A stretch of 35,471 nucleotides of DNA from assembly GCA_964407825.1 (NCBI GenBank), contig CAYOXD010000017.1, positions 1 through 35,471 of the forward strand, written 5' to 3'. Shown here in pieces: positions 1 through 8,238 of this stretch (position 1 is its first letter; the number at the start of each line of letters is the position of its first letter). The position numbers and the translations under genes are program-made. The DNA is from CAYOXD01 sp964407825. GTDB lineage: Bacteria; Desulfobacterota; Desulfobacteria; Desulfobacterales; JAFDDL01. A model generated the notes under the pieces. That model made no database searches, had not been told where the DNA came from, and saw only the letters and a program-made list of their open reading frames with translations.

Positions 1-494
1 CCCAGTGCATCTCGGGCGCCTACGCGGCAGAGTCCGCCGACAGCGAACCATTTCAAACGATTTTGAAACGCACCGAATCCTTTGCCGAAAAGACCGGCCG
101 GCGGCCGCGCATTTTGATGGCCAAAATGGGCCAGGACGGTCACGACCGGGGGGTAAAGGTGGTTGCCACGGCGCTGGCGGACATGGGCTTTGATGTGGAC
201 CTGAGTCCCATGTTCCAGACACCGGAAGAGGTGGCCCGGATGGCCATGGATAACGATGTGCACATGGTGGGAGCATCGACGCTGGCCGCCGGGCACAAAA
301 CGCTGGTGCCGGCCCTCATCGAGGCGCTCAAAGCCGGTGGCGCCGAGGACGTAATGGTCTTTGCCGGCGGTGTGATTCCGCCAAAGGACTACGATCTATT
401 GGTTGCGGCGGGTGTTGCGGGCGTATTTGGCCCCGGTACCCCCATTACCGAGTCGGCCGCCAGAATGCTGGACCTCCTGGAGAGCCGGGCATGA
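1..494 (+). CDS. Methylmalonyl-CoA mutase, C-terminal cobalamin-binding part (5' end outside window)
   Basis: This is the B12-binding end of methylmalonyl-CoA mutase, which interconverts (R)-methylmalonyl-CoA and succinyl-CoA. The reading frame is open from base 3 with no stop, and the upstream residues (CISGAYAAES) resemble the linker of full-length mutases, so the gene very probably starts before the window. The TTG at 63 is unlikely to be the start. The cobalt-ligand motif GQDGHDRG (D-x-H-x-x-G) is intact, and it is followed by the family's FQTPEEVARMA, VGASTLAAGH, FAGGVIPPKDY and GPGTPI segments of the Rossmann-like fold. The stop is the TGA at 492-494. The transcarboxylase and succinyl-CoA synthetase genes downstream fit one propionate pathway. 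A separate small B12 subunit is the alternative, but the upstream open frame argues against it. Confidence 0.93.
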   Translation, partial: QCISGAYAAESADSEPFQTILKRTESFAEKTGRRPRILMAKMGQDGHDRGVKVVATALADMGFDVDLSPMFQTPEEVARMAMDNDVHMVGASTLAAGHKTLVPALIEALKAGGAEDVMVFAGGVIPPKDYDLLVAAGVAGVFGPGTPITESAARMLDLLESRA

Positions 495-629
495 TCCGGA
501 TCCTGCATATATCAAAAGGGCTTCCACAATCCGCCTCGCAAAATACCCTTTGTTTTTAACGCTCAATTATTGTATCTATCCGAATGGTTGTAAGCGATCA
601 GGCGTCAGACATAGCTCGGAGTTGAATGC

Positions 630-1577
630 ATGGGCACCGATGAGACGAAAAGCAAGATATTGCTTGAAAGCGGTACAAACGAGGTGGAAATCGCCGAATT
701 CTTTCTCGGTGAGCGGCGTTTTGGCATCAATATAGCAAAGATTAAAGAATTTTATCAGTATACCGAGACCGGCCTCACGAAAATACCCGAATCTCCATCG
801 TCCTTGAAGGGGGTTTACCTGCTCCGGGATACCACCATCCCGCTGATCGATCTAAAGGTATTCTTAAACATCGAGCAAGCCGCCCCGTCGGAACGCCCGG
901 TGATACTGGTAACCGAGTTCAACAACCTGATCAACGGCTTTCTCATTGATCACATCAACCGCATTCACCGGTTGTCCTGGAAAGATCTGTCCCCCCTGAA
1001 CCCCGTTTTAGCTCAGTACAGTCCTGCGATCACCGGTTCGGTCCACGTGGATAAGAATGAGATATTAATCCTGGATGTGGAACAGATCGTGGCCGAGCTG
1101 TTTCCCCAAAAAATGGCCAACTTTACGGAATTGATCAACAATCCAGAATTGGCAGCGCCAGCGGCCGGCTCCCTGTCCAACCTCCGGCTGGTTCTGGCTG
1201 AAGATTCGAACATGACGCGTAAAATCATTATCCAAAACCTGAGGGCCGCCGGCATCAAGCACATCGACAGCTTCGACAACGGCCTCGCCGCCTATGAGCA
1301 CATCCTCAACCGTCTCGACTCGTCCAAGGCGGGAAACGATGCCCCCGCCACAATGCCCGATATCATCATTTCCGACATTGAGATGCCCCGGATGGACGGG
1401 TTGACGCTCTGCAGAAAGCTGAAAAGTGAATTGGCCTTGAAGATACCGGTCATCCTCTTCTCTTCCCTCATCAACGATCAATTGGCCATCAAGTGTCAAA
1501 GGGTCGGTGCGGATGCGCAGATATCCAAACCTGAAGCCCGCAAGTTGATCGAAAAGATTGAAGATCTCTGCCTTTAA
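630..1577 (+). CDS. cheV: CheV-type chemotaxis coupling protein (CheW domain plus receiver domain)
   Basis: The 315-residue protein couples chemoreceptors to the CheA kinase and carries a phosphorylatable receiver. Residues about 17-160 are a CheW-like domain (EIAEFFLGERRFGINIAKIKE at the start, then GVYLLRDTTIPLIDL). Residues about 184-312 are a response-regulator receiver with the acidic pair E191-D192, the phospho-acceptor D249 in ISDIEMPRMDG, S278/S279 and the conserved K300 in SKPE. This order and length are typical of CheV. The ATG at 630 is supported by a cggag ribosome-binding site at 617-621. No other chemotaxis gene is nearby, and the gene lies between metabolic genes. CheV is known in other bacteria as an adaptor or phosphate sink; its receptor partner cannot be seen here. 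Confidence 0.9.
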   Translation: MGTDETKSKILLESGTNEVEIAEFFLGERRFGINIAKIKEFYQYTETGLTKIPESPSSLKGVYLLRDTTIPLIDLKVFLNIEQAAPSERPVILVTEFNNLINGFLIDHINRIHRLSWKDLSPLNPVLAQYSPAITGSVHVDKNEILILDVEQIVAELFPQKMANFTELINNPELAAPAAGSLSNLRLVLAEDSNMTRKIIIQNLRAAGIKHIDSFDNGLAAYEHILNRLDSSKAGNDAPATMPDIIISDIEMPRMDGLTLCRKLKSELALKIPVILFSSLINDQLAIKCQRVGADAQISKPEARKLIEKIEDLCL

Positions 1578-1595
1578 GGCGAGAAAGGAGACACC

Positions 1596-1667
1596 GTGAA
1601 AAGGAAAGTAACCTTGCTCGCCGCCGCGGTCAAAGACCTGGTGGCCCCCCAGAGGACGCAGCCATGA
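1596..1667 (+). CDS. Possible 23-residue leader peptide before the aminotransferase
   Basis: A GTG at 1596 is preceded by a strong ribosome-binding site (gaaaggag, 1583-1590). It opens a 23-codon frame (MKRKVTLLAAAVKDLV and so on) whose TGA at 1665-1667 overlaps the ATG of the next gene as ATGA. The start signal and the overlap suggest translational coupling to the aminotransferase. The peptide matches no family I know. It could be chance or the remnant of a longer gene, and the aminotransferase also has its own gagga site at 1653-1657. Confidence 0.3.
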   Translation: MKRKVTLLAAAVKDLVAPQRTQP

Positions 1668-2842
1668 GCCTTTCAAAAACAATCGAGGAAATCGTCGCGC
1701 GTTCCTCGTGGATCCGGAAAATGTTCGAGGAGGGCGCCCGCCTGAAGGCCATTCACGGGGAGAGCCAGGTCTTCGATTTCAGCCTGGGGAACCCGAACCT
1801 GCCGCCGCCTGCGCAATTCAGGGAAACCATCGGTGAGATCCTGCAAGGCCTTCCCCCCGCCAGCCACGGGTACATGCCCAACGCGGGCTACCCCTTCGTC
1901 CGAAAGGCCGTGGCCGAGGCCGTGTCAAAGGAGCAGGGGCACCGGGTGTCCGAGGACGGTATCATCATGACCTGCGGGGCCGCAGGCGCCTTGAACGTGA
2001 TCCTGAAGAGCCTTCTCAACCCGGGGGACGAGGTGCTGACGCCCGCCCCCTATTTCGTCGAATACGGGTTCTATGCGGACAACCACGGCGGGGTTCTGAA
2101 ACCGGTGCCCACCCGGCCGGATTTCACCCTCGATCTTTCGGCCATGACCGAGGCCGTAAACGAAAAGACCCGGGCGGTTCTCATCAATTCCCCCAACAAC
2201 CCCACCGGCCAGATCTACTCGGCGGAGAGCCTGGCGGCCCTCGGCCGCCTGCTCTCTGAAAAGAGCCGCGAACACCATCGGACGATCTATCTCCTATCCG
2301 ATGAACCCTACCGGAAAATCGTGTACCATGACGTTGTGGTGCCCAGCATCTGGGACGCCTATCCCGAAAGCCTCATCGTGTCCTCCTTCTCCAAGGACCT
2401 CTCTCTTGCCGGGGAACGCATCGGCTACATCGCCGTGGGGCCGGAGGTAACGGACCGGGACGCGCTGGTGGGAGGAATGGCCATTGCCAACCGGATCCTG
2501 GGCTTTGTCAATGCGCCCGGGCTCATGCAGCGCGTGGTCTCCCGGATCGGCAACGCGACGGTGGATGTGGCCGCCTACGCCCGGAAGCGCGATCTTCTGT
2601 GCGACGGCCTCCGGAGCGCAGGCTATGACTTTGTCACCCCACCGGGGACCTTTTACCTCTTTCCCAGGACCCCCATCCCGGATGATGTGGCCTTTGTCCG
2701 GGCGCTCCAGGAGGAGCGAATCCTGACGGTTCCGGGAAGCGGCTTCGGCGCACCGGGCCACTTCCGGATCGCCTTCTGCGTCTCAGACCCAACCATTGAA
2801 AACGCCCTCCCGGGCTTCAGGAGGGTAATGGCCGGCTATTAA
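1664..2842 (+). CDS. Pyridoxal-phosphate-dependent aminotransferase, class I/II
   Basis: The 392-residue fold-type-I aminotransferase transfers an amino group between an amino acid and a 2-oxoacid in the cytoplasm. PLP-binding features are complete: the NSPNNPTG stretch at 175-182, D213 and Y216 in SDEPYRK for the cofactor ring, the Schiff-base lysine K244 in SSFSKDLSLAGERIGY, and R368 in FRIAF for the substrate carboxylate. The family resembles aspartate/aromatic aminotransferases, but the substrate cannot be read from the sequence. The start at 1664 has a gagga site 6-7 bases upstream and overlaps the stop of a possible leader peptide. A terminator-like hairpin follows directly. Its position between CheV and the propionate genes does not reveal a specific pathway. 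Confidence 0.88.
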   Translation: MSLSKTIEEIVARSSWIRKMFEEGARLKAIHGESQVFDFSLGNPNLPPPAQFRETIGEILQGLPPASHGYMPNAGYPFVRKAVAEAVSKEQGHRVSEDGIIMTCGAAGALNVILKSLLNPGDEVLTPAPYFVEYGFYADNHGGVLKPVPTRPDFTLDLSAMTEAVNEKTRAVLINSPNNPTGQIYSAESLAALGRLLSEKSREHHRTIYLLSDEPYRKIVYHDVVVPSIWDAYPESLIVSSFSKDLSLAGERIGYIAVGPEVTDRDALVGGMAIANRILGFVNAPGLMQRVVSRIGNATVDVAAYARKRDLLCDGLRSAGYDFVTPPGTFYLFPRTPIPDDVAFVRALQEERILTVPGSGFGAPGHFRIAFCVSDPTIENALPGFRRVMAGY

Positions 2843-2843
2843 A

Positions 2844-2887
2844 AAAGGCCAAGCTGCTGCCTTCGATGTGGGGGCCTCCTTTTTTTC
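2844..2887 (+). terminator. Candidate intrinsic terminator after the aminotransferase
   Basis: AGGCC at 2846-2850 can pair with GGCCT at 2873-2877. The stem is preceded by an A-run and followed, after three bases, by a run of T. The loop is long (22 nt), so this is a moderate candidate. Confidence 0.45.
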
Positions 2888-3083
2888 TTGACAACCATGA
2901 CCTCCTTCGATTGAAATTGTAAAATTTAACCTTGTCTTTGTTTTAAAGGTTAATCTGAAAAAAGAAACGATGCCATCCAATGGGCATCGCCTTTTTCAAA
3001 ACACCCGGATAAAACCTTTTCTGAGGGGATGAACCAGGCGGGCAAAATCGCTGACCGGAGAGGGGAAAGAAAGGATCGGCAAG
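2888..3083 (+). promoter_or_regulatory. Leader region of the transcarboxylase genes with an internal terminator-like hairpin
   Basis: A perfect -35-like TTGACA lies at 2888-2893, but the -10 is poor (TTGAAA at 17-bp spacing; a better TAAAAT at 2920-2925 is 26 bp away). A stem CGATGCC (2968-2974) / GGCATCG (2983-2989) with an 8-base loop is followed by cctttttc, which looks like an intrinsic terminator. It lies about 90 bases before the carboxyltransferase start. It may simply stop upstream transcription, or it may attenuate the operon. Confidence 0.4.
2968..2996 (+). terminator. Intrinsic terminator-like hairpin upstream of the carboxyltransferase gene
   Basis: A 7-bp G+C-rich stem (CGATGCC/GGCATCG) with an 8-nt loop is followed by a T-run at 2992-2996. 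An A-rich stretch precedes it, so weak termination on the minus strand is also possible. Confidence 0.6.
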
Positions 3084-4637
3084 ATGGGTAGAGTGGAAGA
3101 TAAGATTCGCGAGTTGATGGACCGGGAGGCAAAGGCCCTTGAGCTGGGCGGCGAAAAAGCGGTGGCCGCCCACCGGAAAAAGGGAAAGCTGACGGCCCGG
3201 GAGCGGTTGAATCTGCTGTTCGACGCGGGGACATTCCGGGAGATCGATATGTTCGTCACCCACCGGTGCGTCAATTTTGGCATGGAAAAGACAGAAATCC
3301 CGGCGGACGGAGTCATCACGGGACACGGCCGGGTGGATGGCCGCCCGGTGTTCGCCTTTGCCCAGGACTTTACGGCCCGGGCCGGCACCCTCGGCGAGAT
3401 GCACGCCAAAAAAATCTGCAAGGCCATGGACATGGCCCTGAAGGCCGGGGTCCCCTTCGTGGGGCTGAACGACTCCGGCGGCGCCCGGATCCAGGAGGGG
3501 GTAGACGCCCTGAGCGGATTCGGTGAAATCTTCTACCGCAACTCCCTGGGATCCGGGGTCATTCCCCAGATATCGGCCATCATGGGCCCCTGCGCGGGCG
3601 GCGCGGTTTACTCGCCGGCCATGACCGATTTCATCTTCATGGTGAAAAACACCGCCCATATGTTCATTACCGGCCCGGATGTGATCAAGGCCGTTACGGG
3701 CGAGGAGATCAGCTTCGAGGACCTGGGCGGCGCCATGACCCATAACGAGAGGAGTGGCGTGGCCCACTTTGCCTGCGAAAGCGACGAGGATGCCCTGAAC
3801 CGGGTCAAGGCGCTCCTGTCCTATCTTCCCTCCAACAATATGGACGATCCGCCCCGGCTGGACACGGGCGATGCCCCTGACCGAATGGATCCGGCCCTGG
3901 ACAGCGCCATCCCGGACAATCCCAATCAGGGCTACGATATGAAGTCGGTAATATCCGGCATCGTGGACAACGGGGCCTACCTCGAACCCCATCAGCACTT
4001 CGCTCCCAACATGGTTGTCTGCTTCGCCCGTTTGGGCGGCCGGACCATCGGCATCATCGCCAATCAACCGGCGGTCATGGCCGGCAGCCTGGACATCAAC
4101 GCTTCGGACAAGGCCACGCGGTTCATACGCTTCTGCGACGCCTTCAACATCCCGATTCTGACCATCGCGGACGTCCCCGGATACCTGCCCGGCAGCGAGC
4201 AGGAATGGGGGGGGATCATCCGCCATGGCGCCAAACTCCTTTGGTGCTACTCCGAGGCCACAGTGCCCAAGCTGCTCCTGATCACCCGGAAGGACTACGG
4301 CGGCGCCTACATCGCCATGTCCTCGCGCCACCTGGGGGCGGACATGGCCTTTGCCTGGCCCACCGCCGAAATCGCCGTCATGGGAGCTCAGGGCGCCGCC
4401 AATATCATTCACCGCCGGGAGATTACCGGCGCCGAGGATCCGGCCCAGATGCGGCAAGAGAAAATCTCCCAGTACGAGGCGCTTTTCTCCAACCCCTACT
4501 GCGCCGCCGCCAGGGGATATGTGGACGCGGTGATCCGGCCCATGGAAACCCGGCCTCGGCTCATCGAGGCACTGGAGGTGCTCTGCACCAAACGGGAATT
4601 GAGACCGCCGAAAAAACACGGCAACATCCCCGTTTGA
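3084..4637 (+). CDS. mmdA: Methylmalonyl-CoA carboxyltransferase 12S-type subunit (acyl-CoA carboxyltransferase, MmdA/PccB family)
   Basis: The 517-residue protein is a biotin-dependent carboxyltransferase of the MmdA/PccB/12S family, acting on methylmalonyl-CoA and propionyl-CoA. Both crotonase-like halves are present. The N-terminal half has LTARERLNLLFD, the oxyanion region NDSGGARIQEGVDAL and GPCAGGAVYSPAMTD. The C-terminal half has IANQPAVMAGSLD, DVPGYLPGSEQEWGGIIRHGAKLL, KDYGGAYIAM and MGAQGAANII. Length is standard for the family. The start at 3084 has an aagga site at 3070-3074. No biotin carboxylase is encoded nearby; a 5S-type biotinylated partner lies two genes downstream. That points to transcarboxylation with pyruvate/oxaloacetate, not ATP-dependent propionyl-CoA carboxylation. 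A membrane decarboxylase beta subunit is also absent, which argues against a sodium pump. Confidence 0.93.
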   Translation: MGRVEDKIRELMDREAKALELGGEKAVAAHRKKGKLTARERLNLLFDAGTFREIDMFVTHRCVNFGMEKTEIPADGVITGHGRVDGRPVFAFAQDFTARAGTLGEMHAKKICKAMDMALKAGVPFVGLNDSGGARIQEGVDALSGFGEIFYRNSLGSGVIPQISAIMGPCAGGAVYSPAMTDFIFMVKNTAHMFITGPDVIKAVTGEEISFEDLGGAMTHNERSGVAHFACESDEDALNRVKALLSYLPSNNMDDPPRLDTGDAPDRMDPALDSAIPDNPNQGYDMKSVISGIVDNGAYLEPHQHFAPNMVVCFARLGGRTIGIIANQPAVMAGSLDINASDKATRFIRFCDAFNIPILTIADVPGYLPGSEQEWGGIIRHGAKLLWCYSEATVPKLLLITRKDYGGAYIAMSSRHLGADMAFAWPTAEIAVMGAQGAANIIHRREITGAEDPAQMRQEKISQYEALFSNPYCAAARGYVDAVIRPMETRPRLIEALEVLCTKRELRPPKKHGNIPV

Positions 4638-4681
4638 TCCAATCTTTCAACCTTCCAGTGAAACCGGATGGGAGATCATAA

Positions 4682-4888
4682 ATGGACAGAAACAAAAAAA
4701 TAGCCGCCGCCATTTCGGGCGTCATGGCATACCTGCAGGAGGAGGAAGCGGTCCTTGGGGCACAGCCCGCGGCCTCGGCGGCGCAGCAGCCCGTCGGCCC
4801 GCCTCCCGGCCTGTGGGGCCCCAGCGGCCGGCAATCCCAGATGCAGCTGCGCAACCTGATGCAGTTGAGGGTATTTCACAACCGATAA
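4682..4888 (+). CDS. Small transcarboxylase/decarboxylase assembly-type subunit (MmdE / OadG C-terminal-like)
   Basis: The 68-residue protein lies 44 bases after the carboxyltransferase and 39 before the biotinylated subunit, with a ggag site at 4671-4674. The N-terminal part (IAAAISGVMAYLQEEE, 7-22) is followed by an Ala/Pro-rich linker and a C-terminal segment with W45, GR at 49-50 and M54. I recall the same pattern (AAI-A-AYL, linker, W-x3-GR-x3-M) from the C-terminal ends of the delta/gamma subunits and the epsilon subunit of methylmalonyl-CoA and oxaloacetate decarboxylases, which help hold those complexes together. No membrane segment is present, so this would be a soluble version that may dock the carboxyltransferase to the biotinylated subunit. 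The match is to a short motif from memory. Confidence 0.6.
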   Translation: MDRNKKIAAAISGVMAYLQEEEAVLGAQPAASAAQQPVGPPPGLWGPSGRQSQMQLRNLMQLRVFHNR

Positions 4889-4927
4889 GGATTCATCATC
4901 CATGATTTTCAGAGGAGACGATAGACG

Positions 4928-6940
4928 ATGAGCGTTCATGACCAATTGAAGATGACGGAAATGCATTACGGCGCCGACCGGCCCAAGGCTGAGAATCCGG
5001 TCAAGGTGGAGGATCTGACCCTTCGCGACGGGCATCAGTCGCTCTTTGCCACCCGGGGACGTACCGAAGACATGATCCCGGTGGCGGAAATGATGGATGA
5101 GGTGGGCTTCTGGGCGGTGGAAACCTGGGGGGGCGCCACCTTTGACACCATGCACCGGTTCCTGAACGAGGATCCCTGGGAGCGGATCCGCACGCTGAAA
5201 CGCTATTTCAAAAAGACGCCCTTTTCCATGCTGCTCAGGGGCCAGAACCTGGTGGGCTATCGCAACTATGCCGATGACGTGGCCAAGGTCTTCGTGGAGC
5301 GAGCCGCCGCCAACGGCATGGACATCTTCCGCACCTTCGACGCCCTTAACGACTATCGCAATTTTGAAACCGTGGTGCCGGCCATCAAGGCCGCCGGCAA
5401 ACACTTCCAGGGCTGTATGTGCTACACCATGACCGAGCCGCGCATGGGCGGTGAGGTCTACAACATCGACTATTACGTTAACAAGGCCAAGGACCTGGAG
5501 GCCATGGGCGCGGACTCCATCTGCATCAAGGACATGGCGGGCCTGCTGGCCCCCTATGACGCCTACACCCTGGTCAAGGCCCTGAAGGCAGCCGTCAGCG
5601 CCCCCATTCACCTGCACAGCCACTTCACCTCCGGCATGAGCCCCATGACTCACCTGAAGGCCATCGAGGCGGGCGTGGATATCATCGACTCCTGCATGAC
5701 CCCCTATGCCTACCGCACCAGCCACGCGGCCATCGAGCCCCTGGTCATGACCCTGCTGGGCACCAACCGGGATACAGGCTTCGATATCCGGCTGCTGGCC
5801 CGCATCAACCAAACGCTGGAAAAGGAAGTCATGCCCAAATACAAACACCTGCTGGACGATTCCAAGGTGAGCATCATCGACATCAACGTGCTGCTGCACC
5901 AGACACCGGGGGGCATGCTCTCCAACCTGGTGAACCAGCTTCGGGAGATGGACGCCCTGGACCGCATCAACGATGTGTACCGGGAGCTGCCCAGGGTCCG
6001 AAAGGAGCTGGGCCAGATCCCCCTGGTGACCCCCACCAGCCAGATCGTGGGCACCCAGACCGTCAACAACGTCCTGTTCGATGATGAGAACGAGCGCTAC
6101 AAGATGATCACCGGCCAGGTCAAGGACCTGTGCTACGGCCTCTACGGGAAAACGGCCGTTCCCATCGACTCCGAGGTTCAAAAAAAGGCGCTCAAGGATT
6201 ATCCCCGGGGCGAGGAGCCCATCACCTGCCGGCCGGCCGAGGTCCTGGCGCCCGAGTTGGAAAAGGCCCGGGAGGAGATCAAGGGTCTGGCCGTGGATAT
6301 CGACGACGAGGTGCTCTATGCCATCTACCCGGTCACGGGGAAACGCTTTTTGAAGTGGAAATACGGCAAGGAGCCGGTGCCGGACGATGTCAAGCCCCGG
6401 ACCCTCGAAGAGGTGGCCAAGCAGGACGAGCTCCTCCGGAAGGCAAAGGAGGGGCTCCTGGTGGAAAAGAGCGACAAGGAGGCCCCGGCCAAGGGCGAAG
6501 GCTTACGGACCTTCAACGTGTTCGTGGATGACGAGTATTTCGAGGTGGGGGTCGAACCCAGGGACGGCGCCCCGCTCGTCCGATATGCCCAGCCGGCCGC
6601 CGGCCCGGCACCCCAGGCCGTACCCAAGGGGCCTGCGCCGACAACAACCCCGGCCGCCCCCGCTGCGCCGCCGCCCGCCCCCACGCCCGCTCCGGCCGCC
6701 CAACCGGCCGAGCCGACCGCAGAGGGCACCCCCATGACCGCCCCCATTCCGGGAATGGTGGTCAGTGTCGAGAAGAAGGTGGGGGATGCGGTCAAACAGG
6801 GCGATACCGTGGTGGTTCTGGAGGCCATGAAGATGGAGAACAATCTGCCCGCGCCCGTTGACGGCACCATCAAGGCCATCAACGTCGGCTCGGGCGACTC
6901 GGTGGCCAAGGGCGCCGTGCTGTGCGTGATCGGAAATTGA
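4928..6940 (+). CDS. Pyruvate/oxaloacetate carboxyltransferase 5S-type subunit fused to a biotin carrier domain
   Basis: The 670-residue protein has the layout of oxaloacetate decarboxylase alpha / pyruvate carboxylase subunit B. Residues about 25-300 are an HMGL-like TIM barrel with the metal-binding D34 and Q37 in TLRDGHQS, the probable carbamylated lysine K201 in CIKDMAGLLAPY, and metal histidines H230 and H232 in HLHSHF. A PYC/OADA conserved domain follows, to about 560. A Pro/Ala-rich flexible linker (about 555-605) leads to a biotinyl domain with the biotin lysine K635 in EAMKMEN. Next to a 12S-type subunit it is best read as the 5S and 1.3S parts of transcarboxylase in one chain, moving CO2 between methylmalonyl-CoA and pyruvate. 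Pyruvate carboxylase B is the alternative, but the PycA partner is absent here. Confidence 0.92.
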   Translation: MSVHDQLKMTEMHYGADRPKAENPVKVEDLTLRDGHQSLFATRGRTEDMIPVAEMMDEVGFWAVETWGGATFDTMHRFLNEDPWERIRTLKRYFKKTPFSMLLRGQNLVGYRNYADDVAKVFVERAAANGMDIFRTFDALNDYRNFETVVPAIKAAGKHFQGCMCYTMTEPRMGGEVYNIDYYVNKAKDLEAMGADSICIKDMAGLLAPYDAYTLVKALKAAVSAPIHLHSHFTSGMSPMTHLKAIEAGVDIIDSCMTPYAYRTSHAAIEPLVMTLLGTNRDTGFDIRLLARINQTLEKEVMPKYKHLLDDSKVSIIDINVLLHQTPGGMLSNLVNQLREMDALDRINDVYRELPRVRKELGQIPLVTPTSQIVGTQTVNNVLFDDENERYKMITGQVKDLCYGLYGKTAVPIDSEVQKKALKDYPRGEEPITCRPAEVLAPELEKAREEIKGLAVDIDDEVLYAIYPVTGKRFLKWKYGKEPVPDDVKPRTLEEVAKQDELLRKAKEGLLVEKSDKEAPAKGEGLRTFNVFVDDEYFEVGVEPRDGAPLVRYAQPAAGPAPQAVPKGPAPTTTPAAPAAPPPAPTPAPAAQPAEPTAEGTPMTAPIPGMVVSVEKKVGDAVKQGDTVVVLEAMKMENNLPAPVDGTIKAINVGSGDSVAKGAVLCVIGN

Positions 6941-7028
6941 GTTAGCGAGTTCATTGGGTTAGTGAGTTTACCGGATCCATTACGTCCAGTCAGTCCGCCA
7001 GGCTGTTTGGATGGGGGAGGGTCGCAGC

Positions 7029-8189
7029 ATGAAAATTCATGAGTACCAGGCCAAGGAGCTCTTCAAAACCAACGGCGTCCCCGTCCCGAGAGGGACGGTG
7101 GCCTTCACGGTCACAGAGGCCTGTGAGGTCGCCCGGGATCTGGGAACCTATCCATTGGTGGTAAAGGCCCAGATCCATGCCGGCGGCAGGGGAAAGGCAG
7201 GGGGCGTGAAACTGGCCCACTCGGAGGACGAGGTCCGCCGGCTGACGGGCGATATGCTCGGCATGACCCTCACGACCCATCAGACCGGCCCCGAAGGTAG
7301 ACGGGTGGGGAAGGTGCTGGTGGAAGAGGGGCTTGACATCGCGGACGAGCTCTACCTGGGCGTCGTTGTGGACCGCGCCACGGCGGATATCGTGTTCATG
7401 GTCTCCGAGGCCGGTGGCATGGATATCGAAACGGTGGCGGCGGAAACTCCGGAAAAGATCACCCGGGTCCACGTGAATCCGGCTCTCGGTATCCAGCCCT
7501 ATCACTGCCGCAGGCTGGCCTTCGCCTTGGGGCTGTCCCCGGCCGAGGCGAAACCCTTTGGTGCGATGGTCGCGGCCCTGTACCGTCTTTTCGTGGACCA
7601 TGACTGCACGCTTCTGGAGATCAACCCCCTGGTGAAAACCCGGCAGGGAGAAATCCTGGCCCTTGACGCCAAGATGAATTTCGATGCCAACGCCCTTTTC
7701 CGCCACCCGCAAATCCGCAAGCTCCGCGACCCCGAAGAGGAGGCTCCCCTGGAAGTGGAAGCCTCGAAATTCGGCCTCAACTACATCAAGCTCGATGGTA
7801 ATGTGGGAAACATGGTGAACGGCGCGGGCCTGGCCATGGCCACCATGGACCTCATCAAGCAGGCCGGCGCCGAGCCCGCCAATTTTCTGGATGTGGGCGG
7901 AGGCGCCAGCGCCGAGATGGTGGAAAACGGTTTTCGGATCATTCTGAAGGACCCGGCGGTCAAGGGTATTCTGGTCAATATCTTCGGCGGGATTCTCCGG
8001 TGCGACGTGTTGGCAACCGGTCTCGTTCAAGCGGCCCGGAAAACGGGCATCACCCTGCCAGTGGTCATTCGCATGGAGGGCACCAATGTCGAGGAGGGCC
8101 GGAAGATCCTGGCCGATTCCGGACTGAGCCTCATCACGGCTGTGGATCTGAAGGATGCGGCAGGGAAGGTAGCCCGGCTGGTCTCTTAA
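7029..8189 (+). CDS. sucC: Succinyl-CoA synthetase (ADP-forming) beta subunit
   Basis: The 386-residue protein is the ATP-grasp beta subunit that, with SucD, interconverts succinyl-CoA and succinate with nucleotide phosphorylation. The N-terminus MKIHEYQAKELFKTNGVPVPRG is diagnostic. GGRGKAGGVKLA (nucleotide grasp), VSEAGGMDIE, LLEINPLV and the C-terminal GNVGNMVNGAGLAMATMD and NIFGGILRCD segments are all present. An in-frame ATG at 7011 exists, but gggggaggg at 7013-7021 is the ribosome-binding site for the ATG at 7029, which also matches the family's usual start. The gene lies 88 bases after the biotinylated subunit, so the whole stretch probably works as a propionate-to-succinate module. 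Confidence 0.95.
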   Translation: MKIHEYQAKELFKTNGVPVPRGTVAFTVTEACEVARDLGTYPLVVKAQIHAGGRGKAGGVKLAHSEDEVRRLTGDMLGMTLTTHQTGPEGRRVGKVLVEEGLDIADELYLGVVVDRATADIVFMVSEAGGMDIETVAAETPEKITRVHVNPALGIQPYHCRRLAFALGLSPAEAKPFGAMVAALYRLFVDHDCTLLEINPLVKTRQGEILALDAKMNFDANALFRHPQIRKLRDPEEEAPLEVEASKFGLNYIKLDGNVGNMVNGAGLAMATMDLIKQAGAEPANFLDVGGGASAEMVENGFRIILKDPAVKGILVNIFGGILRCDVLATGLVQAARKTGITLPVVIRMEGTNVEEGRKILADSGLSLITAVDLKDAAGKVARLVS

Positions 8190-8238
8190 AGTGCGATATC
8201 GATCCCGTTAGTCCAGGGTATAGGAAGGGGAGCAAACG

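Noticed and set aside
2943..4619. 558-residue minus-strand open frame
   Set aside because: It is antisense to the carboxyltransferase gene, has no domain features and reflects G+C-rich codon bias. The same applies to the long minus-strand frames at 4676-6181, 6990-8030 and 22739-23995.
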